The notes beneath the pieces are model-generated. The model searched no databases, was not told the DNA's origin, and saw only the letters and a program-made list of their open reading frames with translations. Below are positions 35,142 through 43,699 of a stretch of 64,000 bases of DNA, piece by piece. The position numbers and the translations under genes were made by a program. The DNA lies in contig NZ_PYWL01000005.1 of the NCBI RefSeq assembly GCF_003049525.1, forward strand, positions 186,001 to 250,000, given 5' to 3'. The first letter of the stretch is position 1. Each line of letters begins with the position of its first letter. This DNA is from Lysinibacillus fusiformis (GTDB lineage Bacteria; Bacillota; Bacilli; Bacillales_A; Planococcaceae).

Positions 35142-36751
35142 CAGATTTTAAAACACTCCAATTGCTTGATTTATTCCGCTGGCTCTTTGTAAAAATGGGT
35201 ATTGATTATGACCTAATGAGAAAAATCCTTCATATCAAATTAACAATGGATGAACGTAAAGTACCCACACTATTTAATCAGAACAAAAAGAAGAACGATC
35301 AAAAATATGGCTATATTAAATCGCTATGGATTTATGTTTTATTCGGCCTTATACTAATCCCACTCATGGGATTTGGTCAAAACTTTTTATTTCAAATGAG
35401 TATTGCGTTTGCCATGATCATTTTTTTAATTATGACTTCATTGATTTCTGACTTTTCCTCAGTACTCTTAGATGTACGAGACAAAAGCATACTATCAACT
35501 AAGCCTATTTCCGCTAGAACCATTAACGCAGCAAAATTTATGCATATTTTCATTTACTTATTCTATTTAACAATTGCCTTAACAGGCATCCCTTTACTCG
35601 TCAGCCTTTTTACGCAAGGAATTGTATTTTTCGTTTTAACCGTTCTAGAGATTATATTAATTAATTTATTTATTGTAGCGATCACTGCCATTTTATATAT
35701 TGCCATTTTACGCTACTTTGATGGTGAAAAGCTGAAGGATATGATCAACTATGTACAAATTGCCTTGTCGTTAATGCTCATGATCGGCTACCAGGTTCTG
35801 ATTCGGTCCTTTGAATTCGTTAATTTGGATATGACGGTGTCATTTCATTGGTGGAGTCTCTTCCTAATACCGATGTGGTTCGCTGCACCTTTTAACTTAT
35901 TACTAAATGGCGATACTTCGTTATTAACAGTACTATACAGCATCTTTGCTGTAATCATACCGATACTTTCGATTGGGTTATATATTAAACTCATCCCAAC
36001 CTTTGAACGTAACCTTCAAAAACTATTAAGTACAAGTAAATCAAAAAAAGAGAAGAACAATCGACTGAAGGTACTTTTATTAACGCTGCTATGTAGAACA
36101 CATGAAGAAAGAGCATTTTTTCGTTTCGCCTCTCTTATGATGAAGCAAGAACGCGAGTTTAAGCTCAAAGTTTACCCTTCTTTAGGTTTTTCATTTATTA
36201 TCCCATTTATTTTTATATTCACCTTTAGCGGATCCGAAAAAATTGATTACGCTACTAGTATGAGCTACTTAAATATTTATTTTAGTATGATGATTATTCC
36301 GGCTGCTGTACTTTTACTTGGTCATTCGGCTAAATTTAAAGCGGCTTGGATTTACAAAATACTTCCATTAAAAGATTATACGAATTTACAAAAAGGCAGT
36401 TTAAAGGCATTTTTAATCAAATTGTATGTCCCATTATTTTTGGTACTAAGTTTGGTCTTTAGCTATATTTACGGTATTCGAATTATCCCAGACCTACTAG
36501 TAGTTTTAGTGACAAGCTGGATATATACACTGTTTTGTTTCGTAACGATGAGCAATAAAATACCTTTTACCAAACCATATGATGAGGTTGGAGATGCTCA
36601 AGGCTGGAAAACTGTTTTATTGTTTATCCCTTTAGCTATTTTGGCAGGTCTACACTACTTAATTGCAAGTCAAATGGCATTCGGACCTACTATTTATTTC
36701 ATAGTGCTTTTTTTCATCAACATGCTTGTATGGAAGTTAGCTTTCAAATGA
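35138..36751 (+). CDS. ABC transporter permease, large
   Basis: A 537-residue membrane protein with about twelve hydrophobic segments and a cytosolic loop around residues 290-335 (KLLSTSKSKKEKNNRLK). It partners the preceding ATPase by gene overlap. It resembles uncharacterised Bacillales ABC exporters of bacteriocin or lipid type. A complex terminator follows. Confidence 0.8.
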   Translation: MTDFKTLQLLDLFRWLFVKMGIDYDLMRKILHIKLTMDERKVPTLFNQNKKKNDQKYGYIKSLWIYVLFGLILIPLMGFGQNFLFQMSIAFAMIIFLIMTSLISDFSSVLLDVRDKSILSTKPISARTINAAKFMHIFIYLFYLTIALTGIPLLVSLFTQGIVFFVLTVLEIILINLFIVAITAILYIAILRYFDGEKLKDMINYVQIALSLMLMIGYQVLIRSFEFVNLDMTVSFHWWSLFLIPMWFAAPFNLLLNGDTSLLTVLYSIFAVIIPILSIGLYIKLIPTFERNLQKLLSTSKSKKEKNNRLKVLLLTLLCRTHEERAFFRFASLMMKQEREFKLKVYPSLGFSFIIPFIFIFTFSGSEKIDYATSMSYLNIYFSMMIIPAAVLLLGHSAKFKAAWIYKILPLKDYTNLQKGSLKAFLIKLYVPLFLVLSLVFSYIYGIRIIPDLLVVLVTSWIYTLFCFVTMSNKIPFTKPYDEVGDAQGWKTVLLFIPLAILAGLHYLIASQMAFGPTIYFIVLFFINMLVWKLAFK

Positions 36752-36752
36752 C

Positions 36753-36796
36753 AAAAACGGCTCGAGTCCCACCTTATATGGGACCGGCCGTTTTCT
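36753..36796. terminator. Terminator between convergent ABC operons
   Basis: Outer stem aaaacgg / ccgtttt and inner stem gtccca / tgggac, with TTTTCTTTT downstream. Confidence 0.75.
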
Positions 36797-36797
36797 T

Positions 36798-37412
36798 TTA
36801 AAACGCCTTGCGCTTATATATCCTTACCGAGAGCATCCATGAGCCTATATATAGTACAACGATTAGTAATGAGACAATAAGGTATAGTTGTAGTTCCTGT
36901 ACAGTCATGAAATTTTGTACAACGGTTCTTATTTGTTTATTTATGTTAGGGACAAAATAATTGATGATCACCATATAAACTCCAAATAACCCCATGATAG
37001 CAATAGTTAAATACTTTGTTTTGAATTTATAGGAAATCGGTAAAATAAACGAAATGACAATCATAACGAGGCCCATAATCAGTAATACTTCTTTCCACAA
37101 TACAGCTACCTGATTCCCATTTAAAATAAAGTCGAACAAATACGTAAGGAACATAAAGAACCCTGTAAAAATTAAAGCTCCTATATATTTTGAACTAACA
37201 ATTTCTTTTCTTGTATACGGTAATGAATTAAGTAAAATATTTGCATTATCTTTTTCATCATTCGAAAAAGCACTTAAAACAAATACGATACTATATATAA
37301 ATACTATATATACTGATGGAACATTGACCATTAAATAAAGAATAATCGTTGCTATGTAGATGATTAAAATGTTTTTTTGAATTAATATATCTTTTAAAAT
37401 AAGGTTCAACAT
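36798..37412 (-). CDS. ABC-2 type permease
   Basis: About 204 residues with six predicted transmembrane helices, beginning MLNLILKDILIQKN, and a NSLPYTRKEIVSSKYIGAL loop typical of small ABC-2 permeases of ytr-like systems. GGGTGG supports the ATG at 37412. It follows the ATPase gene by 4 bp and completes a GntR-ATPase-permease operon. Confidence 0.8.
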   Translation of the reverse strand: MLNLILKDILIQKNILIIYIATIILYLMVNVPSVYIVFIYSIVFVLSAFSNDEKDNANILLNSLPYTRKEIVSSKYIGALIFTGFFMFLTYLFDFILNGNQVAVLWKEVLLIMGLVMIVISFILPISYKFKTKYLTIAIMGLFGVYMVIINYFVPNINKQIRTVVQNFMTVQELQLYLIVSLLIVVLYIGSWMLSVRIYKRKAF

Positions 37413-37416
37413 ATCC

Positions 37417-38274
37417 TTACCACCCTTTCTTTGTATAATACATAATGTCTTCAAGCGTAGGCTTTTCAACCACCACTGTATCACCAAATATAGTAGCTGC
37501 TCGATGTTTATTGGCTGTTAATGCTTCAAAGCCTCTGTTTGTTTTACGAAGGGCGACGAATTCCTGCTCCGTTTCACGATCTAATAAATCCAAGGTTCCT
37601 TTAACAATAGCGTATTCCTCTTGAATTTTATAAAACTCCTTTGTGAAAATATGCTCACCATTATGAATAAACGTTATATAATCTGCTATGCGATCTAAAT
37701 CTGTCGTAATATGTGTGGAGAAAAATATAGTTTTGTCTCCATCTTGCATTAACTCATGTAAAATATTGAGTAATTCTCTGCGAAAAATAGGGTCGAGCCC
37801 CGACGTTGGTTCATCCATGATGATTAATTCAGCGTGATGTGCTAACGCGATGGCTAAGGATGCTTTCATCTTCATCCCTTTCGAAAAGGTCTTCATATTT
37901 TTGTTCAAGGGTAGCTCAAACTGTTCCACATAATGCTGAAATGCCTTGTCATCCCATTTTCTATAGGCAGGTTTAATGATCTTTTTCATATCCTTGAGTG
38001 TGATATTTTCATAAAAGATATTCTCATCATAAACAAAACCGATACGTTCTTTTATTTCTTTTTCATGTTTCTTATAACTTTTACCAAAAATAGAAATAGT
38101 CCCACTATCCTGCTGCAATAAATTCATAATCATTTTAATGGTCGTTGATTTTCCTGCACCATTTCCGCCAATAAACCCTGTGACAAACCCTTTTTTAACA
38201 TGGATTGAAAAATCCTTTATTTGAAAACCATTAAAGGACTTTTGTATATGCTGTAATTCAATAACATTTTCCAT
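37417..38274 (-). CDS. ABC transporter ATP-binding protein (YtrB/BcrA-like)
   Basis: A 285-residue ATPase: Walker A GGNGAGKST, Q-loop FVYDENIFYENITLKDMKK, signature FSKGMKMK, Walker B LIIMDEPTSGLD, switch STHITTDLDRI. Middle gene of a GntR-ATPase-permease operon like Bacillus ytr, which responds to cell-wall antibiotics. Gap to the GntR stop is zero (TAA then ATG). Confidence 0.9.
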   Translation of the reverse strand: MENVIELQHIQKSFNGFQIKDFSIHVKKGFVTGFIGGNGAGKSTTIKMIMNLLQQDSGTISIFGKSYKKHEKEIKERIGFVYDENIFYENITLKDMKKIIKPAYRKWDDKAFQHYVEQFELPLNKNMKTFSKGMKMKASLAIALAHHAELIIMDEPTSGLDPIFRRELLNILHELMQDGDKTIFFSTHITTDLDRIADYITFIHNGEHIFTKEFYKIQEEYAIVKGTLDLLDRETEQEFVALRKTNRGFEALTANKHRAATIFGDTVVVEKPTLEDIMYYTKKGW

Positions 38275-38652
38275 TTATTCATCCTCCGTATACAATAAAG
38301 TAAGCATAGCCTTTAACTCTGCTAAACTAATATCCATTTCCTTCGCATTTTGAATTGCCACCAACAATTTTTCCTCAATGGCCTTCATTTTTCTTTCCTT
38401 CATCATTTCTGAATTTTGTTCAGAGATAAATGATCCTTTCCCAACAATAGAATAAATAAATCCATTTTTTTCAAGCTCTTCATATGCCCTTTTCGTTGTA
38501 ATGACACTAATCTCTAAATCTTTGGCAAGTTGGCGCATGGAAGGCAATGGCTGCCCCTCTTGTAATTGCCCTGTTAAAATTAGCTTTTTAATTTGTGCAT
38601 AGATCTGCTCATAAATAGGCTCTTTAGAACTGTTCGAAATAATAATTTGCAT
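38275..38652 (-). CDS. GntR family regulator, YtrA subfamily
   Basis: A 125-residue regulator: winged helix PIYEQIYAQIKKLILTGQLQ, LPSMRQLAKDLEISVITTKRAYEELEKNGF, plus the short C-terminal tail typical of YtrA. The frame extends 53 codons upstream in non-coding-looking sequence, but AAGAGGT fixes the ATG at 38652. A palindrome lies 21 bp upstream, suggesting autoregulation of this ABC operon. Confidence 0.88.
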   Translation of the reverse strand: MQIIISNSSKEPIYEQIYAQIKKLILTGQLQEGQPLPSMRQLAKDLEISVITTKRAYEELEKNGFIYSIVGKGSFISEQNSEMMKERKMKAIEEKLLVAIQNAKEMDISLAELKAMLTLLYTEDE

Positions 38653-38672
38653 GCAAATACCTCTTTTAAAAT

Positions 38673-38697
38673 ATTGTATATATACTTTATATACAAT
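38673..38697 (-). promoter_or_regulatory. Operator of the YtrA-like operon
   Basis: Perfect inverted repeat attgtatata / tatatacaat with a 5-bp centre, just upstream of the GntR gene. Confidence 0.6.
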
Positions 38698-38753
38698 ATA
38701 TACACATAGATACAAATATGCAAGTAAAATTTTCCTTTTTGTGAAATAAAAAT

Positions 38754-38790
38754 AAAAGCATATAGCCAAATAAATGACTACATGCCTTTT
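38754..38790 (-). terminator. Terminator of hisS
   Basis: Imperfect stem (aaaagcatatag / ctacatgcctttt) followed on the minus strand by TTTTATTTTTATTT. It lies directly after the hisS stop. Confidence 0.6.
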
Positions 38791-38794
38791 CAAT

Positions 38795-40078
38795 TTAAAA
38801 TTTAAATGCAATTACTTCTTCCTTACCGCTTTGCATACTTTTTATTTTATACATATTTTGCGTGACCTCATCTTCTCCTAGGACTATAACCTTTGGTGTA
38901 TTTTCCCGATTCGCTTTCTCCATTGCTTTTTTTACTTTTTTCCCACTAAGCTCAACTTCTACCTTATATTCATGTTGCCGCAATGCTGCTGCCAACTTCA
39001 GCGCCGACTTTTCTGTTCCAAGGGGAATAATATAAATATCCACAATAGGAAAGTTTTTCTCGATTCTTCCTATAACCTCCAAGGCTGTATAAATGACGTC
39101 TAATCCAAAAGAAATTCCCACAGTGGCATACGATTGCTCCTCAGACCCCAAAAGGCCACCAATCGCCTGATCATAACGTCCCCCACTCCCAATACTCGAA
39201 CGAATGGTTCCATCTGCTAAGAAGATTTCATAAATTGTTCCTGTATAAATTTCAAGCCCTCGTGCTAAAAATGGATTGAACGTACATTTCTCATTTAATC
39301 CAAGTGCATTTAAATAAGCTGTTAGCTCCACTAATTCCTGTATACCTTGCTGCAAAATGATGTTTTGATTAGCGAACTCATTAAAATAGGCCATATTTAT
39401 TTGAGGTTGCCCCTCTAAAAATTGCTTTATTTTTGTCATGCTGTTTTCAGAAATTCCCAATTCCCTCAATTCAGATAGCACTGTTTTTTGGTCTATTTTC
39501 TCGATTTTATCTAATATTAAAATAACCTGATTCATTTGTTGCTGCTCTACTTCAAATAATTGCAGTAAACCAACTAAAATTTTGCGATTGTTATATTGGA
39601 TGTTAATCTGGAGATTAAGCTTATCAAATGCATCTATCGCCATCATCATTAGTTCCGCTTCAGCAGCTTGTGACGTCACCCCAACAATATCTACATCACA
39701 TTGTGTAAATTCACGAAAACGTCCAGCCTTAATGGGCCCATCTCGAAACACTTTACCAATTTCATAACGTTTAAATGGCATAGTAATAGAGGGATTCGTC
39801 GCTACTACCTTTGCAAATGGAATTGTTAAGTCATAGCGTAACGCTAAATCACGCTCACCTCTATCCGTTAGTGTATACATTTCCTGTACAATTTCAGCAC
39901 CACCAGCATATTTAGAAGCCATCAACTTCGTATAATTAAGAATTGGTGTCTCAATCGGCTTACAGCCATAAGCCATAAACGTGTCTTCTAAAGTGCGCCG
40001 AATAGCACGACGGGCAACCTCCTGCTCAGGTAAATAATCTTGTGTGCCACGTACATTTTGGTAATCCATTTTTTTCAT
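38795..40078 (-). CDS. hisS: Histidine--tRNA ligase
   Basis: About 427 residues of class II synthetase: NVRGTQDYLP, motif 2 with RYEIGKVFRDGPIKAGRFREFTQCDVDIVG (in parts), histidine-specific GLEIYTGTIYEIF and GGGRYD-like GSGGRYDQAIGG, plus a C-terminal anticodon domain. GAGGAGG fixes the start at 40078; the upstream nine codons are leader. Unlike the usual Bacillus hisS-aspS, it stands alone. Its leader encodes a peptide with HHH and has a terminator, implying control by histidine supply. Confidence 0.92.
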   Translation of the reverse strand: MKKMDYQNVRGTQDYLPEQEVARRAIRRTLEDTFMAYGCKPIETPILNYTKLMASKYAGGAEIVQEMYTLTDRGERDLALRYDLTIPFAKVVATNPSITMPFKRYEIGKVFRDGPIKAGRFREFTQCDVDIVGVTSQAAEAELMMMAIDAFDKLNLQINIQYNNRKILVGLLQLFEVEQQQMNQVILILDKIEKIDQKTVLSELRELGISENSMTKIKQFLEGQPQINMAYFNEFANQNIILQQGIQELVELTAYLNALGLNEKCTFNPFLARGLEIYTGTIYEIFLADGTIRSSIGSGGRYDQAIGGLLGSEEQSYATVGISFGLDVIYTALEVIGRIEKNFPIVDIYIIPLGTEKSALKLAAALRQHEYKVEVELSGKKVKKAMEKANRENTPKVIVLGEDEVTQNMYKIKSMQSGKEEVIAFKF

Positions 40079-40105
40079 CACTTTTGCCTCCTCATTTTTT
40101 GACAA

Positions 40106-40213
40106 ATAAAAAAACCGTATACGATAAAGCTCTCAATTAGCTTTATTTATACGATTACATGAGAAATAGTCTTCCTATTCAATATTAATTAATTAATAAA
40201 GATAGCAAGACTA
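40106..40213 (-). promoter_or_regulatory. hisS attenuator: hairpin plus intrinsic terminator
   Basis: In RNA order: hairpin TAGTCTTGCTAT / ATAGGAAGACTA (40213-40167), then a terminator with arms at 40139-40153 and 40116-40131 ending in seven T (40114-40108). The first hairpin arm overlaps the stop codon of the His-rich leader peptide. CTTTATT in the first loop is complementary to AATAAAG in the terminator arm and could act as antiterminator. No T-box motif is present. Confidence 0.7.
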
Positions 40214-40264
40214 CTGACTATGATGATGTTTTGTTGTGTACGATTGGACAAAGGTGATTGTCAT
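40211..40264 (-). CDS. His leader peptide (MTITFVQSYTTKHHHSQ)
   Basis: A 17-codon frame with AAAAGGGGGA 6 bases upstream. It carries three consecutive His codons (all CAT, 40220-40228) near its end and stops within the attenuator hairpin. Composition and position match classical amino-acid attenuators such as the enteric his leader, here upstream of hisS. Confidence 0.8.
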   Translation of the reverse strand: MTITFVQSYTTKHHHSQ

Positions 40265-40336
40265 ATGTATTCCCCCTTTTATGTTAAGAGATACTATAAG
40301 ACAAAACGAAATAAATGTCAAATTATTTAGAAAATT

Positions 40337-40762
40337 TTATAAAAGTACACTTTTTAATTTTTCTAGTACCTCTATCACATTCACCAACTCCTCATCCGAT
40401 AGCTGTGCTTGATATTTTTTAGTGATTTCTTGATTAAACGCTTCACCTTCCTGTTTATACAGCAAACCTTTCTCACCTAATTCAATCGAATAGCCACGCT
40501 TATCATCGACATGCTGCCTTTTTATAATATAGCCATCCTTTTCAAGCTTTGCTATCTGCTGGCTCACGGCACTTTTGGTAATCATCATTTTTTCAGCTAT
40601 TTCTGATGGTGAAATGGAAGGATGACGAATCACTAATGCCAAAAGGACCGCTTGCTGATTATTTAAATTGAACTTAGTATAGTCTCTTTCCATTTTCTCA
40701 AGAACAATCCAAATATCTTCAATTGTATGATTAATTTGCTCTGCTACATTGTTAGTCTTCAT
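40337..40762 (-). CDS. MarR family regulator
   Basis: A 141-residue MarR protein: QQAVLLALVIRHPSISPSEIAEKMMITKSAVSQQIAKLEKDGYI, then the wing KRQHVDDKRGYSIELGEKG (quoted in pieces). AAAGGTGA supports the ATG at 40762 rather than a GTG eight codons earlier. It overlaps the upstream small membrane gene by 11 bp. A perfect 20-bp palindrome precedes the two-gene operon. Confidence 0.9.
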   Translation of the reverse strand: MKTNNVAEQINHTIEDIWIVLEKMERDYTKFNLNNQQAVLLALVIRHPSISPSEIAEKMMITKSAVSQQIAKLEKDGYIIKRQHVDDKRGYSIELGEKGLLYKQEGEAFNQEITKKYQAQLSDEELVNVIEVLEKLKSVLL

Positions 40763-41030
40763 TTTTTTGAGTATCACCTTTTTCACGCCATTTTTTAGGA
40801 TTAAGATAGCTTTTAAATTTGTTAGCTACTTCTTTCCCGACAAGTAAAGCGCCCAACCAAAATAAGATTTCAGCTACAATGATGCTGCCTGGAATAATAC
40901 CTGCTTTTACTTTCGTAGGAATAGGTGTAAATGGTGTAATGACTGGGATTAGCCACAACGAAAGCGAAAAAATAATAATCCCGATACCCAATTTATAGGC
41001 AATGGACTTTTGTTTCTCGATAGAGGACAT
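40752..41030 (-). CDS. Small membrane protein, transporter-suffix type
   Basis: A 92-residue protein with two hydrophobic helices (LGIGIIIFSLSLWLIPVITPF and GSIIVAEILFWLGALLVG) and a basic C terminus. It resembles proteins labelled transporter suffix domain in Bacillales. AGGAGA before the ATG. First gene of an operon with a MarR regulator. Function unknown. Confidence 0.6.
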   Translation of the reverse strand: MSSIEKQKSIAYKLGIGIIIFSLSLWLIPVITPFTPIPTKVKAGIIPGSIIVAEILFWLGALLVGKEVANKFKSYLNPKKWREKGDTQKNED

Positions 41031-41055
41031 ACAATGATTCTCCTATTTAATAATT

Positions 41056-41075
41056 TAGTTAAGTTAACTTAACTA
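41056..41075. promoter_or_regulatory. MarR operator, perfect 20-bp palindrome
   Basis: TAGTTAAGTT followed by its reverse complement, 25 bp upstream of the first gene of the MarR operon. Typical size and symmetry for a MarR autoregulatory site. Confidence 0.7.
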
Positions 41076-41121
41076 TATATTAAATATTATTGTAAGTAAA
41101 GCAATTATGGACATAATGAGT

Positions 41122-41165
41122 AAAAAACCCCATCTATTTGAGTTTTGATTGTCCAAATAGATGGG
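41122..41165 (-). terminator. Terminator of the sigma/DUF4179 operon
   Basis: Stem cccatctatttg / caaatagatggg with a 13-nt loop. On the minus strand it is followed by GGTTTTTTACTC. Confidence 0.85.
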
Positions 41166-41178
41166 CTGATTTGCCTCC

Positions 41179-42825
41179 TTATTCTCCTATTATTAGAGGT
41201 ATACGGAGTTCTTCATCAGGTTGTTGCGTTGTATAATTATAAATATAAATATCAAGCTCTATCTCCTTGAAATTTTTATATTCATCCATTCGCATATTAT
41301 TATCATCACCAAGTATACCTGCAATTATTGGCATACCATAGTTTCGATCTTTATGATCAAGATAATAGGTCTGAGTGACACCACCAAATGTAGGATCAGA
41401 GCTAAAGGATTCAATATAAAGATTATTGTCCTTCATGTAGTATGTCCATGTAATTGGATATTCTCCAACCATCGACGTTTTACTTTGAGGTTTCTCTGTT
41501 ATATCAGTTAAGCGTATCGGTTGTGGATCACCATCAACTATATCAACACGATGTTTAGCAACCAATGTCATTGTTTTATCCACCAACGAGGAAACATCTA
41601 CCCCCTTCAGTTCAAAACGGAGCTCTGTTTTATAGGGATCGTTTTCTTCATCCCATCTTCCTCCATCTAAAAGTACTCCCCCAATATTTAGCTGATAATC
41701 TTTGTAAGGAATATGCGCATACTTCTCTTTATGTTTTAGTACTAAACGTACTTGTGTTGGTGTAACTTTCATTTCATGAATGACTGTTCCACCAGTTGCA
41801 TTTTCTAATGGAATATTGACAACTTTTTTAAAAGATCCCTTTTTTAATTTTTCCTTGGACAGATTCATATCTATACTCCAAGTATTTTCTGCAATACTTA
41901 ATGTATGCTCGTATGTTAGATTGAACTGTGTCCCTTTCGCCCGTAAACTTTCTGAGGAGAAAATTTGCTGACTAAAGTATTCCCCTGTTGCTCCTGGTGT
42001 TCCAAACACTGGTGTCCCCACGTCTTGAATAGGCTGATTCTTATCATTGACTGCTTTGATACGTACCCATTTATCCTTCATTTTTGAATCTGTAAACGTA
42101 ACAGCAGAATGAAGCATTACTTTTCCCTCTGGCTGCTCAAATATTTGTAATGTGACATTATCAATTCCATCCTTTTGAATGGCGAAATGCTGCGTATTAA
42201 AGTCATTAGGATTATAACTAATAGATTGCTCCTCATCACCTATCGCATAAATATTCTTTATTGAAAAATTAATATCTGATAGTTGATCTTCTGCAACCCA
42301 GTCTGTCTCGAAATATCCTTGGAAAACACCAAGATCATCATCCCATTGATGTACATAATTTCCTTTAATCAAATCACCCTCAGAGTTTTTAAATCCAATT
42401 TGATCAAAACTAATATTATTTCCATCCCAAGTGGCATCAGGCTTCAAACTATATAGAAGGAAAGTTCTATTTTCATCAATAAACGCTGTGTGTACCGTTA
42501 ACGTAAATCCGTCCTTCGTAATGGATTGCTCAATCGTCTGGCCTAAGCCTTGCGCTAATGCCGATTGAATACCAGCTCTATATGAAAGAATGTTTGACCA
42601 ATCATAATTCAGGGCTGCATAAACTGGCGTGGCCATTAGCGCGACAGCTAGTCCAGCCACCAAAGCGAATTTCTTTCTTCTGCGGGGCCGTTTTTCAATC
42701 GTTTCACCTTCGGTAATCTTTAACTCATCTTGTTCAATAGAGCTCCACATTTGTTCGAAATCAGGATACACCATATTATGATCTGCCTTCAAACCTTTTT
42801 TCAGCTTCTGTTCAATGCGTTCCAA
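41179..42825 (-). CDS. DUF4179 membrane protein, likely anti-sigma factor
   Basis: A 548-residue protein: cytosolic N terminus of about 50 residues (KKGLKADHNMVYPDFEQMWSSI), one membrane helix (52-70, FALVAGLAVALMATPVYA), then a large extracellular beta-rich region. DUF4179 proteins are typically encoded beside ECF sigma factors and sequester them. It starts at TTG (GGGAGAG upstream) and overlaps the sigma gene by 14 bp. Confidence 0.85.
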   Translation of the reverse strand: MERIEQKLKKGLKADHNMVYPDFEQMWSSIEQDELKITEGETIEKRPRRRKKFALVAGLAVALMATPVYAALNYDWSNILSYRAGIQSALAQGLGQTIEQSITKDGFTLTVHTAFIDENRTFLLYSLKPDATWDGNNISFDQIGFKNSEGDLIKGNYVHQWDDDLGVFQGYFETDWVAEDQLSDINFSIKNIYAIGDEEQSISYNPNDFNTQHFAIQKDGIDNVTLQIFEQPEGKVMLHSAVTFTDSKMKDKWVRIKAVNDKNQPIQDVGTPVFGTPGATGEYFSQQIFSSESLRAKGTQFNLTYEHTLSIAENTWSIDMNLSKEKLKKGSFKKVVNIPLENATGGTVIHEMKVTPTQVRLVLKHKEKYAHIPYKDYQLNIGGVLLDGGRWDEENDPYKTELRFELKGVDVSSLVDKTMTLVAKHRVDIVDGDPQPIRLTDITEKPQSKTSMVGEYPITWTYYMKDNNLYIESFSSDPTFGGVTQTYYLDHKDRNYGMPIIAGILGDDNNMRMDEYKNFKEIELDIYIYNYTTQQPDEELRIPLIIGE

Positions 42826-43345
42826 ATTGATTCTCTCCCTTCAACCATAGATGTTGATTTTGTTCCATTTTTTTGCGCATTATTTTTAATGCTTTATGCA
42901 GCCTCGACTTTACTGTACCTACAGGAATTTTTAACGTTTCTGCGATTTCTACTAACGACAATTCACCGATAAAACGAAGAGTAACAACGGCCATAAGCTT
43001 TTCTGGCAACTGCTTGAGCAATTCCTCCCATTCCTCCCCAGCTACCTTCTCCATTACAATAGTGTCTACAGACTTAACCAATGCCGTATTCTGCTCATGT
43101 AGAAGTTGAACCTGACCTTGTTTTTTCAATTGAGCTTGCTTTCTTTTTAACAAGTTTAAGCATTGGTTCATCGCAATGCGCATAATCCAAGCACGTGTAT
43201 GCTCAATGCTTTTCCAATCCTGACGGAACACGGTGACAAATACATCATGGCAGAGATCTTCCGCATCTTGTGCATTTCTTAGCATGTAATAACAGGTACG
43301 GTATACATCCTTATTGTATGAATCAAATAATTCTCGTTCTGTCAA
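42812..43345 (-). CDS. ECF RNA polymerase sigma factor
   Basis: A 177-residue sigma factor with both domains: region 2 DVYRTCYYMLRNAQDAEDLCHDVFVTVF and IEHTRAWIMRIAMNQCLNLLKRK, region 4 LPEKLMAVVTLRFIGELSLVEIAETLKIPVGTVKSRLHKAL (quoted in pieces). TTG start with AAGGAG upstream. It is coupled to the DUF4179 gene, forming a sigma/anti-sigma pair, and probably autoregulated. A GAACCTTTT-like -35 lies near 43400, but no matching -10 is clear. Confidence 0.92.
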   Translation of the reverse strand: MTERELFDSYNKDVYRTCYYMLRNAQDAEDLCHDVFVTVFRQDWKSIEHTRAWIMRIAMNQCLNLLKRKQAQLKKQGQVQLLHEQNTALVKSVDTIVMEKVAGEEWEELLKQLPEKLMAVVTLRFIGELSLVEIAETLKIPVGTVKSRLHKALKIMRKKMEQNQHLWLKGENQFGTH

Positions 43346-43453
43346 TCTGAGTCACTCCTTTCTGACTGTTCTACTTTATAAACAAATGACTACTAGAAAA
43401 GGTTCATCTTTTTTAGAACTTCCTTGTTATGTAATTCAATTAAAAACCTCACA

Positions 43454-43512
43454 ATAAAAACAGATGGCATTAGAGTGGTCCATTATAGGACGTCTAAACC
43501 ATCTGTTTTTAG
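43454..43512. repeat. Long imperfect hairpin with A/T-flanked ends
   Basis: Outer arms aaaaacagatgg / ccatctgttttt (12 bp) with an inner gtcc-attata-ggac stem. It is not next to the end of any plus-strand gene. It could be a bidirectional terminator, small RNA or a short MITE-like element. The rest of 43346-43649 shows nothing recognised. Confidence 0.5.
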
Positions 43513-43649
43513 CTTGTAGACAGCAATAAGTAGTGACATCATTGGGTCTAGAAATTTTTGTTCCTTCATATTTTCACTTATTATGGTGTCATTTTACAAA
43601 AAAGTATATCTTAAGATAATCATAGCTATCGATGAATATCGGTGCAACT

Positions 43650-43690
43650 AAAAATGACAACCCTAGCTACGTTCATAGCTTTGGGTTGCC
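43650..43690 (-). terminator. Terminator of TraB/GumN gene
   Basis: Stem caaccc-t-agct / agct-tt-gggttg, followed on the minus strand by CATTTTT. Confidence 0.7.
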
Positions 43691-43699
43691 TTTATAATT

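Noticed and set aside
40106..40336. T-box riboswitch upstream of hisS
   Set aside because: No T-box core (GGGTGGNACCGCG) or specifier-loop layout; the His-codon leader peptide explains the region better.
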